The translations under genes and the position numbers were made by a program. From an uncultured Lacinutrix sp. (GTDB lineage Bacteria; Bacteroidota; Bacteroidia; Flavobacteriales; Flavobacteriaceae), in the NCBI GenBank assembly GCA_937916035.1, contig CALGIH010000107.1, forward strand, positions 1 to 10,007: a stretch of DNA of 10,007 nt, given 5' to 3'. Below the pieces are notes generated by a model. It did no database searches and had not been told where the DNA came from. It was given only the letters and a program-made list of their open reading frames with translations. This document shows positions 1 to 7,456 of this stretch, piece after piece. Position 1 is the stretch's first letter. Each line of letters starts with the position of its first letter.

Positions 1-1117
1 CGCTACATGCAGCGTTGTAATCATCATGCATGCATGGTAATAACGTATGACGTTTTAATTTATTATTAACATTTGGTAAAAAAGGTATTTCAATCCACCA
101 ACGTCCTGTTTTGTTACTTTTAAAAAAGGTGAGTTCTTCGTCTTCCACCAAAACAATATATTTTTGGTAGTTGCTATCGTCTTCAAAATCATCATCTTTT
201 ACCCTACAATTTACACCTTCAATAAAATACCATATTATTTGTGCAATAAGCATTGAGGTTGCATCATCATCTTTTGATGGCTTATATTCATAAACACCGA
301 AAGAAGACACTTTGTTACTTATACCTGCATAACGAGAAATGGCGCAAATTTCTTTTCCGTCAAATCCGTTTGGTGAATATTTTTGTTTTGTACTCATTTC
401 AGCAGATCTAATGCTTTTTAAATCTACGCTTACAATATTAGCATCACGCATTACAGGTTCTGCTAAGGCAATATTTGTTGCAATCGCTCCAAGCCTATAA
501 GATTCAAAGTAAAGCTTATCCATTAAGTCAATTTCTTCTTGTGAATTGAAATAAGTTTGGTAACCTAATGTCGAATAATTAAATAAGTTATATGGCTGCT
601 CTAATATTATTTTACCAAGAAAACTAGTGTTTTTTATTGGCTTTACTGAGTCTCCTAAATCAAAATTACAATCAACATTAACAATGTTAACCATTGGAGA
701 TAGATTATCATAAGCACGATAATTAGCGTACGTCAAATCTTGACTTCCTCCTATTATTATTGGGATAATATTTTTTTCGATTAGAATTGAAATGGTTGTC
801 TGCAATGCAAAATAGGTGTCTTCAACAGATTCGCCTTTTTTTATATCACCTAAATCGGCAACCGTTGTATGCCAGTTTCCTGGAAACAATGCGTATAATG
901 ATTTTCTTATTTCACCAAGGCTTAATTCTTCCCCTATATAATTTACATCATTTCGGTTTTCAAGAACACCTATAATAGCAATTTTCACATTACCCAAGTC
1001 TGGAATGCCATTTTGCTGAGAGTGAATCTTCAATTTTCGCCCGAGCACTTGTATTGATAAAAGCTCATTATGCACTAAAACCAAGTCTTGGACTGGTGAG
1101 AGAAAATTAAAATTCAT
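1..1117 (-). CDS. Arginase-fold (ureohydrolase-like) protein, formimidoylglutamase-like, probable pseudoenzyme; 3' end cut by window edge
   Basis: Reading leftwards from ATG 1117 gives 372 codons without a stop (N-terminus MNFNFLSPVQDLVLVH), running off the window at base 1. I recall relatives of about 385-390 aa, so probably little is missing. The ureohydrolase layout is present: IIGGSQDLT (residues 121-129) at the place of the usual GGDHS motif, NVDCNFD (147-153) at the place of DAHxD, and SVDLKS (230-235) at the place of SxDxD. In active arginases and formimidoylglutamases these supply two His and four Asp that bind a Mn pair; here the two His are Q126 and N151 and one Asp is K234, while D149, D153 and D232 remain. 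Hydrolase activity is therefore doubtful. The C-terminal part carries GRWWIEIP (338-345) and HTLLPC (357-362). The ATG lies 6 nt after the topA stop, so co-transcription with topA is very likely. Fold assignment is firm; the enzymatic label is not. Confidence 0.85.
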   Translation of the reverse strand, partial: MNFNFLSPVQDLVLVHNELLSIQVLGRKLKIHSQQNGIPDLGNVKIAIIGVLENRNDVNYIGEELSLGEIRKSLYALFPGNWHTTVADLGDIKKGESVEDTYFALQTTISILIEKNIIPIIIGGSQDLTYANYRAYDNLSPMVNIVNVDCNFDLGDSVKPIKNTSFLGKIILEQPYNLFNYSTLGYQTYFNSQEEIDLMDKLYFESYRLGAIATNIALAEPVMRDANIVSVDLKSIRSAEMSTKQKYSPNGFDGKEICAISRYAGISNKVSSFGVYEYKPSKDDDATSMLIAQIIWYFIEGVNCRVKDDDFEDDSNYQKYIVLVEDEELTFFKSNKTGRWWIEIPFLPNVNNKLKRHTLLPCMHDDYNAACS

Positions 1118-1123
1118 AGTTTA

Positions 1124-3628
1124 TTACTTCTTTTTCTTAGCGGGTTTTTTCTTAGCTACTTTCTTCTTAGCAACTTTTTTCTTAGGTGTTTTGGCATCTA
1201 TATATGTTTGCGCTTCTGCCAAAGTCATTTCAGCAACATCTACTGTTTTAGGAAGCTCTACTTTTATTTTCCCTTTTAAAATATTATGTCTTCCCCAACG
1301 AGCTTTTTCAACTCTTACACCTTCGTCTTCCCAATTGTGGATCACTTTATCTATTTCTTTTTGAATTTTATCCTCAATCAATGTTATGATATCTTTATCA
1401 GATAAGTTATCCCAATCGTACTTTTTATTGACATTAATAAACATATTGTTCCATTTAATAAATGGTCCAAAACGTCCTTTCCCTTTTTGAACTGGAAGCT
1501 CTTGAAAGGTATATATTGGCGCGTCTGCTTTTTCTTTTTCTTTAATTAACTCAATAGCTTCTTCTAATTCAATGGATAAAGGATCAATACCTTTTGGTAG
1601 AGAAACATACTTTTCCCCAAATTTAACATAAGGTCCAAAACGACCATTATTAACCGCTACTTCTTCTTCTTTATAAGCACCTAATGCTTTAGGAAGCTGA
1701 AATAAAGCCATTGCCTCTTCATAAGTAATGCTATTTAATTGTTGTTCTGGAGTTAAACTTGCGAAGGTTGGTTTTTCCTCATCATCAACAGTTCCAATTT
1801 GAACCATTGGGCCAAATTTACCCAATCGAACACTAACTTGACGACCAGTTTTTGGTTCTTTTCCTAAAATACGCTCGCCAGATTCTCTTTCAGCATTTTC
1901 TTGTACATCTACAACTTGAGGATGAAAGTCTTTATAGAAATCCTTCATCATCTTAGTCCAATCAACCTTTCCTTCAGCAATATCATCAAAGCTTTCTTCT
2001 ACTCTTGCTGTAAAATTATAATCAAGAATAGATTCAAAATGATTCACTAAAAAATCGGTTACAATCATTCCAATGTCTGTTGGAACTAGTTTTCCTTTAT
2101 CAGATCCAACTTTTTCAGTTAACTCATTTTCTGACACTTTATTTTTCTTTAAAATAAGTTGTACATAGTCTCGTGGTTCTCCTTCAACCGATCCTTTTTC
2201 AACATAATTTCTATTTTGAATGGTTGAAATAGTTGGTGCATAAGTAGATGGACGACCAATACCAAGTTCTTCTAATTTCTTAACTAAAGAAGCTTCCGTA
2301 TATCTTGCTGGAGCTCTTGTATAACGCTCTGTTGCTGAAATGTAATTATTTAAAAGACTTTCGTTAACTTTTAATGCAGGTAAAATGCCTTCTTGCTCAG
2401 TATCTTCATCATCAGTACCTTCTAGATAAACTTTTAAAAATCCATCGAATTTTATAACTTCTCCATTAGCTAAAAACAACTCATTGTGTGAAGATGCAGA
2501 TATTTTTACATTGGTTCTTTCCAACTGTGCTTCACTCATTTGTGAGGCAATTGCACGCTTCCATATTAAATCGTACAACCTCGACTGGTCTCTTTCTACA
2601 TTGGCTGTTTGCTGAGAAAAATCTGTAGGTCTAATAGCCTCATGTGCTTCTTGAGCACCTTTAGCTTTTCCTTTAAAATTTCGTGGTGTGCTATATTTTG
2701 ATCCATATGAACTTTCAATTTCAGCTTGCGCTCCTTTTCGAGCTTCGTTAGATAAGTTCACACTATCTGTTCTCATATAAGTAATGAGACCTTCTTCATA
2801 TAATCGTTGTGCATTACTCATGGTTCTACTCACAGAAAATCCTAATTTTCTTGCAGCTTCTTGTTGTAATGTCGAAGTTGTAAATGGTGCTGCTGGTGCT
2901 TTTTTAGCAGGCTTTTTCTCTAAGCCTGAAACTTTAAAATCAGCATTTATGTTCGCCTCTAAGAATTTTTGAGCTTCTTCTTTAGTTGAAAAATTCTTAG
3001 GTAATTTTGCTTTAAATGTTTGACCTTCTTCATTAGAAAATTCAGCGTCAACTCTATATGATGCTTCCGGATTAAACTCTTGAACTTCTCTTTCACGCTC
3101 CACAATTAATCTCACGGAAACAGATTGTACTCGTCCTGCAGACAAACCACCTTTTACTTTTCGCCAAAGCACAGGAGACAACTCATAACCAACAATTCTA
3201 TCTAATACACGACGTGCTTGTTGTGCATCTACTAAATGATAATCTATACTTCTTGGGTTTTCAATGGCTTTAAGAATTGCCGTCTTAGTAATTTCATGAA
3301 AAACAATACGTTTCGTTTTGTCTTTGTCTAAGTTTAATGACTCAGCCAAATGCCAAGCAATTGCTTCTCCTTCTCTATCTTCATCACTCGCTAGCCATAC
3401 CATTTCAGCTTTCTTAGCAAGCTCTTTCAGTTTTTTAACAACTGCTTTCTTGTCTTTAGAAACTTCGTATTTAGGTTTGAAATCGCCTTCTACATCTACA
3501 CCTAATTCCTTAGAAGGTAAATCTGCGATGTGCCCAAAACTGGACTCCACTTTAAAATCTTTTCCTAGAAATTTTTCAATAGTCTTTGCCTTAGCAGGTG
3601 ACTCTACAATTACTAAATTCTTCGCCAT
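1124..3628 (-). CDS. topA: DNA topoisomerase I (type IA, omega protein)
   Basis: This enzyme relaxes negatively supercoiled DNA by cutting one strand through a 5'-phosphotyrosine link and passing the other through. The 834-aa protein begins with the Toprim domain: LVIVESPAKAKTIEKFLG (5-22) with catalytic E9, and SDEDREGEA (81-89) with the metal-binding D82 and D84. The core includes DAQQARRVLDRIVGY (134-148), SAGRVQSV (163-170) and the active-site LITYMRTDS (281-289), with nucleophile Y284 and R286. GIGRPSTYA follows at 456-464. There are no Cys4 zinc ribbons as in E. coli; the C-terminal third instead holds repeats with cores GKFGPMVQ (603-610), GRFGPYVK (662-669), GRFGPFIK (718-725) and ARWGRHN (776-782), the C-terminal-repeat type found in many bacteria. 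Residues 815-834 are a Lys/Ala/Val/Pro tail of KKKxA units, probably a DNA-binding extension. ATG 3628 is supported by the Toprim start and a promoter 19 nt upstream. The arginase-fold gene follows after 6 nt. Confidence 0.98.
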   Translation of the reverse strand: MAKNLVIVESPAKAKTIEKFLGKDFKVESSFGHIADLPSKELGVDVEGDFKPKYEVSKDKKAVVKKLKELAKKAEMVWLASDEDREGEAIAWHLAESLNLDKDKTKRIVFHEITKTAILKAIENPRSIDYHLVDAQQARRVLDRIVGYELSPVLWRKVKGGLSAGRVQSVSVRLIVEREREVQEFNPEASYRVDAEFSNEEGQTFKAKLPKNFSTKEEAQKFLEANINADFKVSGLEKKPAKKAPAAPFTTSTLQQEAARKLGFSVSRTMSNAQRLYEEGLITYMRTDSVNLSNEARKGAQAEIESSYGSKYSTPRNFKGKAKGAQEAHEAIRPTDFSQQTANVERDQSRLYDLIWKRAIASQMSEAQLERTNVKISASSHNELFLANGEVIKFDGFLKVYLEGTDDEDTEQEGILPALKVNESLLNNYISATERYTRAPARYTEASLVKKLEELGIGRPSTYAPTISTIQNRNYVEKGSVEGEPRDYVQLILKKNKVSENELTEKVGSDKGKLVPTDIGMIVTDFLVNHFESILDYNFTARVEESFDDIAEGKVDWTKMMKDFYKDFHPQVVDVQENAERESGERILGKEPKTGRQVSVRLGKFGPMVQIGTVDDEEKPTFASLTPEQQLNSITYEEAMALFQLPKALGAYKEEEVAVNNGRFGPYVKFGEKYVSLPKGIDPLSIELEEAIELIKEKEKADAPIYTFQELPVQKGKGRFGPFIKWNNMFINVNKKYDWDNLSDKDIITLIEDKIQKEIDKVIHNWEDEGVRVEKARWGRHNILKGKIKVELPKTVDVAEMTLAEAQTYIDAKTPKKKVAKKKVAKKKPAKKKK

Positions 3629-3647
3629 TATTCATTTTTTGAGGCTA

Positions 3648-3655
3648 CAAATGTA
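3648..3655 (-). promoter_or_regulatory. topA promoter, Bacteroidota -7 box
   Basis: Reading on the minus strand, TACATTTG matches the Bacteroidota primary-sigma -7 consensus TAnnTTTG at all fixed positions and lies 19 nt before the topA ATG. No TTG sits at the ideal distance for a -33 element; the upstream stretch is only T/A-rich. The implied 5' leader is very short, about 12-16 nt. Confidence 0.65.
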
Positions 3656-3745
3656 TATGAAAAACAATTTAAAATCCTAATTTATATTACAATAGGTTTA
3701 AGAATAGAATGATTTTCAGAAGTATTTATAGCGTTTATTTTTGTT

Positions 3746-4495
3746 TTATTCTGTGCCAATTTTCATAATTTCGCTATCATCTTCAAAGCCTACAACATCA
3801 CGATAAACGAAATAAACTGGAAGGTAAACTATTGACATAGTAAACAGTAAACCTATTCCACAGGCAATAATACCTAACATTCCTAGAACCCCTGTCACAA
3901 ATAACAATCCAAAGGTGATAAGCCATTTCTTAGTCCCTAAACGGAAGCTTAGCTTCACGATCTCGGTTTCGCTTAAATCTGGATTATTTGAAAAAACCAT
4001 AGCAAAAAATGATAATGGCACAAAAGCATATATATAAGGTATAATAAATAAAGATTGAGCAATAACAGCTATTAAAGCATAGATAATTCCTAGCATAAAT
4101 ATTTTTTGAATATGTCTGCCTTTAAAATAATAAAACAGATCTTGGTTTTGCGTTTTATTTAAATCCAACTCTTTACAAATTCTGTAAAAACCTGCCAATA
4201 ACCCAATAATTAAAGAAGCTAATAATATAGATTGTGGTAAAGAATAAAAAGCATTACTTGTATAATTACTATAAAAATTAAAGCCTTCATTTGGATCCAT
4301 TACAAAAGGATCTGGGCCAAGACCAATAAAGCCAAATAACAATGTAAGCGCCACTGCACAAACAACAAGTACAATAACAATTAAAAACCCTTTAAGCCAA
4401 ACTTCTTTAAACATTTTAAAAATCAGGTCTAATATAGTCCCAAAATCTAATTGTTGTGCGTTTTGTATTTTAGATTGTATTTCAGAGTAGTTCAT
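3746..4495 (-). CDS. Multi-pass inner-membrane protein of unknown function
   Basis: I do not recognise a characterised family. The 249-aa protein has an amphipathic N-terminal part (1-30), then hydrophobic segments at about 36-59, 87-105, 131-151, 152-169 and a long stretch at 190-232 that could be two helices, so four to six membrane spans. A polar loop (60-86, with PDPFVMDPNEG and an N/S/Y-rich run) separates the first two, and the C-terminus is acidic (GFEDDSEIMKIGTE). No catalytic motif or metal-ligand cluster is apparent. The overall look, with repeated Gly-rich helices around a central polar connector, resembles small Bacteroidota membrane proteins that have been annotated, in my view wrongly, as beta-carotene 15,15'-monooxygenase; nothing here supports oxygenase activity. 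It has its own promoter upstream and lies 117 nt before topA, which also has one, so it is probably a separate unit. No strong terminator hairpin is visible between the two. Confidence 0.85.
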   Translation of the reverse strand: MNYSEIQSKIQNAQQLDFGTILDLIFKMFKEVWLKGFLIVIVLVVCAVALTLLFGFIGLGPDPFVMDPNEGFNFYSNYTSNAFYSLPQSILLASLIIGLLAGFYRICKELDLNKTQNQDLFYYFKGRHIQKIFMLGIIYALIAVIAQSLFIIPYIYAFVPLSFFAMVFSNNPDLSETEIVKLSFRLGTKKWLITFGLLFVTGVLGMLGIIACGIGLLFTMSIVYLPVYFVYRDVVGFEDDSEIMKIGTE

Positions 4496-4518
4496 GTCCC
4501 TTATGTTTGTTTAGCCTT

Positions 4519-4526
4519 CAAATATA
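4519..4526 (-). promoter_or_regulatory. -7 box of the membrane-protein gene
   Basis: On the minus strand TATATTTG fits TAnnTTTG fully, 23 nt before the ATG at 4495. A TTG at the -33 position is not clear. It is divergent from the miaB promoter about 60 bp away. Confidence 0.6.
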
Positions 4527-4561
4527 ATTATTTTCTTAATTACATTTAACACTCTGCCACT

Positions 4562-4593
4562 TTGTCATAAAAACTAAATTAATTGTATCTTTG
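4562..4593 (+). promoter_or_regulatory. miaB operon promoter (TTG -33 and TATCTTTG -7)
   Basis: TATCTTTG at 4586-4593 is a full match to the Bacteroidota TAnnTTTG -7 box, and a TTG at 4562-4564 lies 21 nt upstream, close to the usual 19-nt spacing. Transcription should begin near 4598-4600, which leaves a leader of about 50 nt before the miaB ATG at 4650. This probably drives the whole run from miaB to secG, since no equally good box is seen before the terminator at 9504. Confidence 0.7.
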
Positions 4594-4625
4594 CATACTT
4601 ATTGACATTTTCAAACAAAATGAGA

Positions 4626-4643
4626 TTTCCACTTTCGTGGAAA
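4626..4643. repeat. REP-like hairpin, copy A (miaB leader)
   Basis: Seven-base arms TTTCCAC (4626-4632) and GTGGAAA (4637-4643) flank the loop TTTC; the preceding bases are TGAGA. Read on the minus strand the loop is GAAA. It lies in the miaB leader, ending 6 nt before ATG 4650. It belongs to the same family as the hairpins at 6168, 7660, 9930 and 9983, with the same arm length and loop size but diverged arms. Confidence 0.65.
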
Positions 4644-4649
4644 ATAAAT

Positions 4650-6095
4650 ATGGAGAAGATTATAGATGAAAATAAACAAGGGCAATCCTTAGTTTTAGAT
4701 CAACATAAAAATAATACCAAAAAGCTTTATATAGAAAGTTATGGTTGCGCTATGAATTTTAGCGACAGTGAAATTGTGGCTTCTATTTTAGCCAAGGAGG
4801 GCTTTAACACAACCCAACGTTTGGAAGAGGCCGATTTGGTTTTAGTAAATACCTGTTCTATTAGAGATAAGGCCGAACAAACTGTTAGAAAGCGATTAGA
4901 GAAATACAACGCGGTAAAAAAGATCAACCCAAAAATGAAAGTTGGTGTTTTAGGTTGTATGGCTGAACGCTTAAAAGACAAGTTTCTTGACGAAGAAAAG
5001 ATTGTTGACTTAGTTGTTGGACCTGATGCTTATAAAGACTTACCAAATTTAATTGCCGAAGTTGAAGAAGGCAGAAACGCAATCAATGTTATTTTATCAA
5101 AAGATGAAACCTATGGTGATATTTCGCCAGTAAGATTGCAGAGTAATGGCGTTACAGCTTATGTATCAATTACTCGTGGCTGTGATAATATGTGTACGTT
5201 TTGTGTGGTTCCTTTTACAAGAGGACGCGAACGTAGTAGAAATCCGCAAAGTATTATAGAGGAAGTTAATGATTTAGGCTCAAAAGGCTTTAAAGAAATC
5301 ACTTTATTAGGTCAAAATGTTGATAGTTATTTATGGTATGGTGGTGGTTTGAAAAAAGACTTTGATAAAGCAAGTGATATTCAAAAAGCCACTGCTGTGA
5401 GTTTTTCTAATTTGTTAGAGTTGTGCGCAGAAGCACAATCAAAAATGCGTATTCGCTTTTCAACTTCTAACCCTCAAGACATGACCTTAGATGTTGTGAG
5501 GTCTATGGCAAAACATAAAAATATTTGCAACTATATTCATCTTCCTGTACAAAGTGGAAGCAATCGCATCTTAAAAGAAATGAATCGTCAGCATACACGT
5601 GAAGAGTATATTCAGTTAATTAGTAACATCAAACAAATTTTGCCAGATTGTACGGTTTCTCAAGACATGATTACTGGTTTCCCTACAGAAACTGAAGACG
5701 ACCACCAAGACACTTTGAGCTTAATGGAGGCTGTTAAATATTCGTTTGGTTATATGTATGCGTATTCAGAACGCCCAGGAACGATGGCTGCGAGAAAACT
5801 TGAGGATGATGTTCCTGAAGCTATAAAAATGCGACGTTTAGCCGAAGTAGTAGCATTACAACAAATACATAATAAGTACAGAACTGAGCTGTTTTTAAAT
5901 AAAACTGTGGAAGTTTTAATTGAAAGAGAATCGAAAAAATCTTCTGAACAATGGTCTGGAAGAACAGAACACAATACCGTTGCTGTATTCCCAAAAGAAC
6001 ATTATAAAGTTGGCGATTTCGTAAGTGTAAAAGTGAATGATTGTACGAGTGCAACGCTTATAGGTGTGGCGATAGGGTATTCAGAAAATAATTAA
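4650..6095 (+). CDS. miaB: tRNA-2-methylthio-N6-dimethylallyladenosine synthase (tRNA methylthiotransferase)
   Basis: MiaB is a radical-SAM enzyme that adds a methylthio group to C2 of i6A37 in tRNAs reading UNN codons, giving ms2i6A. From ATG 4650 the protein has 481 aa. The N-terminal UPF0004 domain starts at KLYIESYGCAMNFSDSE and has three cluster cysteines, C33, C69 (NTCSIR) and C103 (LGCMAER). The radical-SAM domain follows with CxxxCxxC at C178, C182 and C185 in TRGCDNMCTFC, and a C-terminal TRAM domain (about 412-477) binds tRNA. The frame is open further up, through ATG 4620 to TTG 4602, but TTG 4602 lies almost on the predicted transcription start and the extra residues (RFPLSWKIN) are encoded by a hairpin repeat; relatives begin with MEK-type N-termini. 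First gene of the plus-strand run; the next gene begins 95 nt later. Confidence 0.97.
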   Translation: MEKIIDENKQGQSLVLDQHKNNTKKLYIESYGCAMNFSDSEIVASILAKEGFNTTQRLEEADLVLVNTCSIRDKAEQTVRKRLEKYNAVKKINPKMKVGVLGCMAERLKDKFLDEEKIVDLVVGPDAYKDLPNLIAEVEEGRNAINVILSKDETYGDISPVRLQSNGVTAYVSITRGCDNMCTFCVVPFTRGRERSRNPQSIIEEVNDLGSKGFKEITLLGQNVDSYLWYGGGLKKDFDKASDIQKATAVSFSNLLELCAEAQSKMRIRFSTSNPQDMTLDVVRSMAKHKNICNYIHLPVQSGSNRILKEMNRQHTREEYIQLISNIKQILPDCTVSQDMITGFPTETEDDHQDTLSLMEAVKYSFGYMYAYSERPGTMAARKLEDDVPEAIKMRRLAEVVALQQIHNKYRTELFLNKTVEVLIERESKKSSEQWSGRTEHNTVAVFPKEHYKVGDFVSVKVNDCTSATLIGVAIGYSENN

Positions 6096-6160
6096 AAAAC
6101 AAAGAAAACAGAGCAAAGAAGATTGATGCAACCTTTGAATATTACTAAAAAATTTAAATA

Positions 6161-6187
6161 AAAAAGATTCCTGCCTGCGCAGGAAAT
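6161..6187. repeat. REP-like hairpin, copy B (between miaB and the sigma-54 activator)
   Basis: Arms TTCCTGC (6168-6174) and GCAGGAA (6179-6185) with loop CTGC form a perfect 7-bp stem. It is preceded by AAAAAG, so on the minus strand it reads as a GC-rich stem followed by a T-run, like copy E. The right arm ends 5 nt before the ATG at 6191, and its GGAA occupies the ribosome-binding position of that gene. The rest of the 95-nt gap holds only a poor AACCTTTG promoter-like box at 6130-6137. Confidence 0.75.
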
Positions 6188-6190
6188 ATT

Positions 6191-7447
6191 ATGGAATCAG
6201 TTCAAGCTACAAAACAACGTTTTGAAATCATCGGTAATGATACTGCATTAAATCGCGCTATCGAAAAAGCCATCCAAGTTGCACCAACAGATATTTCAGT
6301 GTTGGTCACCGGGGAATCTGGTGTTGGTAAAGAAAGTATCCCAAAAATAATACATCAACTTTCACATAGAAAACACGGAAAATACATTGCAGTAAACTGT
6401 GGTGCTATTCCAGAAGGAACCATTGACAGTGAGCTTTTTGGTCACGAAAAAGGATCCTTCACAGGAGCAACGCAAACCCGTTCTGGTTATTTTGAAGTGG
6501 CAGATGGAGGCACCATTTTCTTAGATGAAGTTGGCGAGCTCCCATTAACTACTCAAGTACGTTTATTACGTGTTCTAGAAAATGGTGAATTTATAAAAGT
6601 AGGAAGCAGTAAGGTGCAAAAAACGAATGTTCGTATTGTAGCAGCTACCAATTTGGACATGTTTGCTGCTATTAAAAAAGAAAAATTCAGAGAAGATCTA
6701 TATTACAGATTAAGTACTATTGATATTCATCTTCCAGCTTTAAGAGATCGTAAGGAAGATATTCATTTACTGTTCAGGAAGTTTGCAAGCGACTTCGCTT
6801 TAAAATACAAAATGCCAACTATTAAGTTGAGTGACGATGCAGTGATAATGCTTGTTAAATATCGTTGGAGTGGAAATATTAGACAACTTCGAAATGTCGC
6901 CGAGCAAGTTTCTGTTTTAGAACATAAACGCGAAATCACATCAGAAATATTAAGGCATTATTTACCAAATGCTGGACATAATTTACCAGCAGTAATTAAT
7001 ACTTCAAAAAAAGAAAGTGATTTTAGTAACGAACGCGAAATACTTTATAAAGTGCTTTTTGACATGAAAGGTGACTTAAACGATTTGAAGAAACTCACTA
7101 TGGAGTTGATGCAGAAAGGTAATTCACAAGATGTTCAAAAGGATAATAAAGGACTTATTAATAAAATTTATGGTGATGATGATGCTGAAGACATTAAAGA
7201 GGAGTTAGGCGTTTTATCGTTAGAAGAAAAGAATTCTCAACCAGTTGAAATTATTAATAATTCACAAGATAAATATCATTTTGCTGAAGAAATTGAAGAA
7301 GAAGAAACCTTATCGCTTCACGATAAAGAATTAGAATTAATTAAAAAATCTTTAGAACGTCACAGCGGAAAGCGTAAATTAGCTGCTTCTGAACTTGGCA
7401 TCAGCGAACGCACATTATATAGAAAAATAAAACAGTTTGATCTTTAA
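6191..7447 (+). CDS. Sigma-54-dependent transcriptional activator (AAA+ plus Fis-type HTH, no sensor domain)
   Basis: Bacterial enhancer-binding proteins of this class hydrolyse ATP to open promoters held closed by RpoN RNA polymerase. The 418-aa protein begins directly with the AAA+ domain: Walker A GESGVGKE (41-48), sigma-54 contact loop GSFTGA (88-93; usual form GAFTGA), Walker B GGTIFLDEVGEL (106-117), FREDLYYRLS (166-175) with the likely arginine finger, and sensor II near WSGNIRQLRN (226-235). An acidic, poorly structured linker (about 265-375) leads to a C-terminal Fis-type helix-turn-helix, KRKLAASELGISERTLYRKIKQF (394-416). There is no receiver, PAS or GAF domain upstream, so it is not a classic two-component response regulator. 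The start is supported by homologous N-termini (MESVQATKQRFEIIGND type). It sits between miaB and lptE; the next ORF begins 9 nt after its stop. Its targets cannot be read from the window, though a weak candidate lies before groES. Confidence 0.95.
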   Translation: MESVQATKQRFEIIGNDTALNRAIEKAIQVAPTDISVLVTGESGVGKESIPKIIHQLSHRKHGKYIAVNCGAIPEGTIDSELFGHEKGSFTGATQTRSGYFEVADGGTIFLDEVGELPLTTQVRLLRVLENGEFIKVGSSKVQKTNVRIVAATNLDMFAAIKKEKFREDLYYRLSTIDIHLPALRDRKEDIHLLFRKFASDFALKYKMPTIKLSDDAVIMLVKYRWSGNIRQLRNVAEQVSVLEHKREITSEILRHYLPNAGHNLPAVINTSKKESDFSNEREILYKVLFDMKGDLNDLKKLTMELMQKGNSQDVQKDNKGLINKIYGDDDAEDIKEELGVLSLEEKNSQPVEIINNSQDKYHFAEEIEEEETLSLHDKELELIKKSLERHSGKRKLAASELGISERTLYRKIKQFDL

Positions 7448-7456
7448 TAAAACATT

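Noticed and set aside
787..975. Plus-strand 62-aa ORF within the arginase-fold gene
   Set aside because: It lies wholly opposite a 372-codon open frame with recognisable family motifs; its composition (L/H/Q-rich) is that of an antisense shadow.
3318..3680. Plus-strand 120-aa ORF overlapping the topA 5' end
   Set aside because: Ser/Leu-rich antisense of the Toprim region and the topA promoter; no domain and no promoter of its own.
3746..4495. Beta-carotene 15,15'-monooxygenase label for the membrane protein
   Set aside because: No His-ligand pattern of carotenoid oxygenases and the protein is almost entirely membrane helices; the label would be a propagated database name.
6130..6137. AACCTTTG as a promoter for the sigma-54 activator
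   Set aside because: First base of the -7 box mismatched and no TTG at the -33 distance; read-through from the miaB promoter is simpler.
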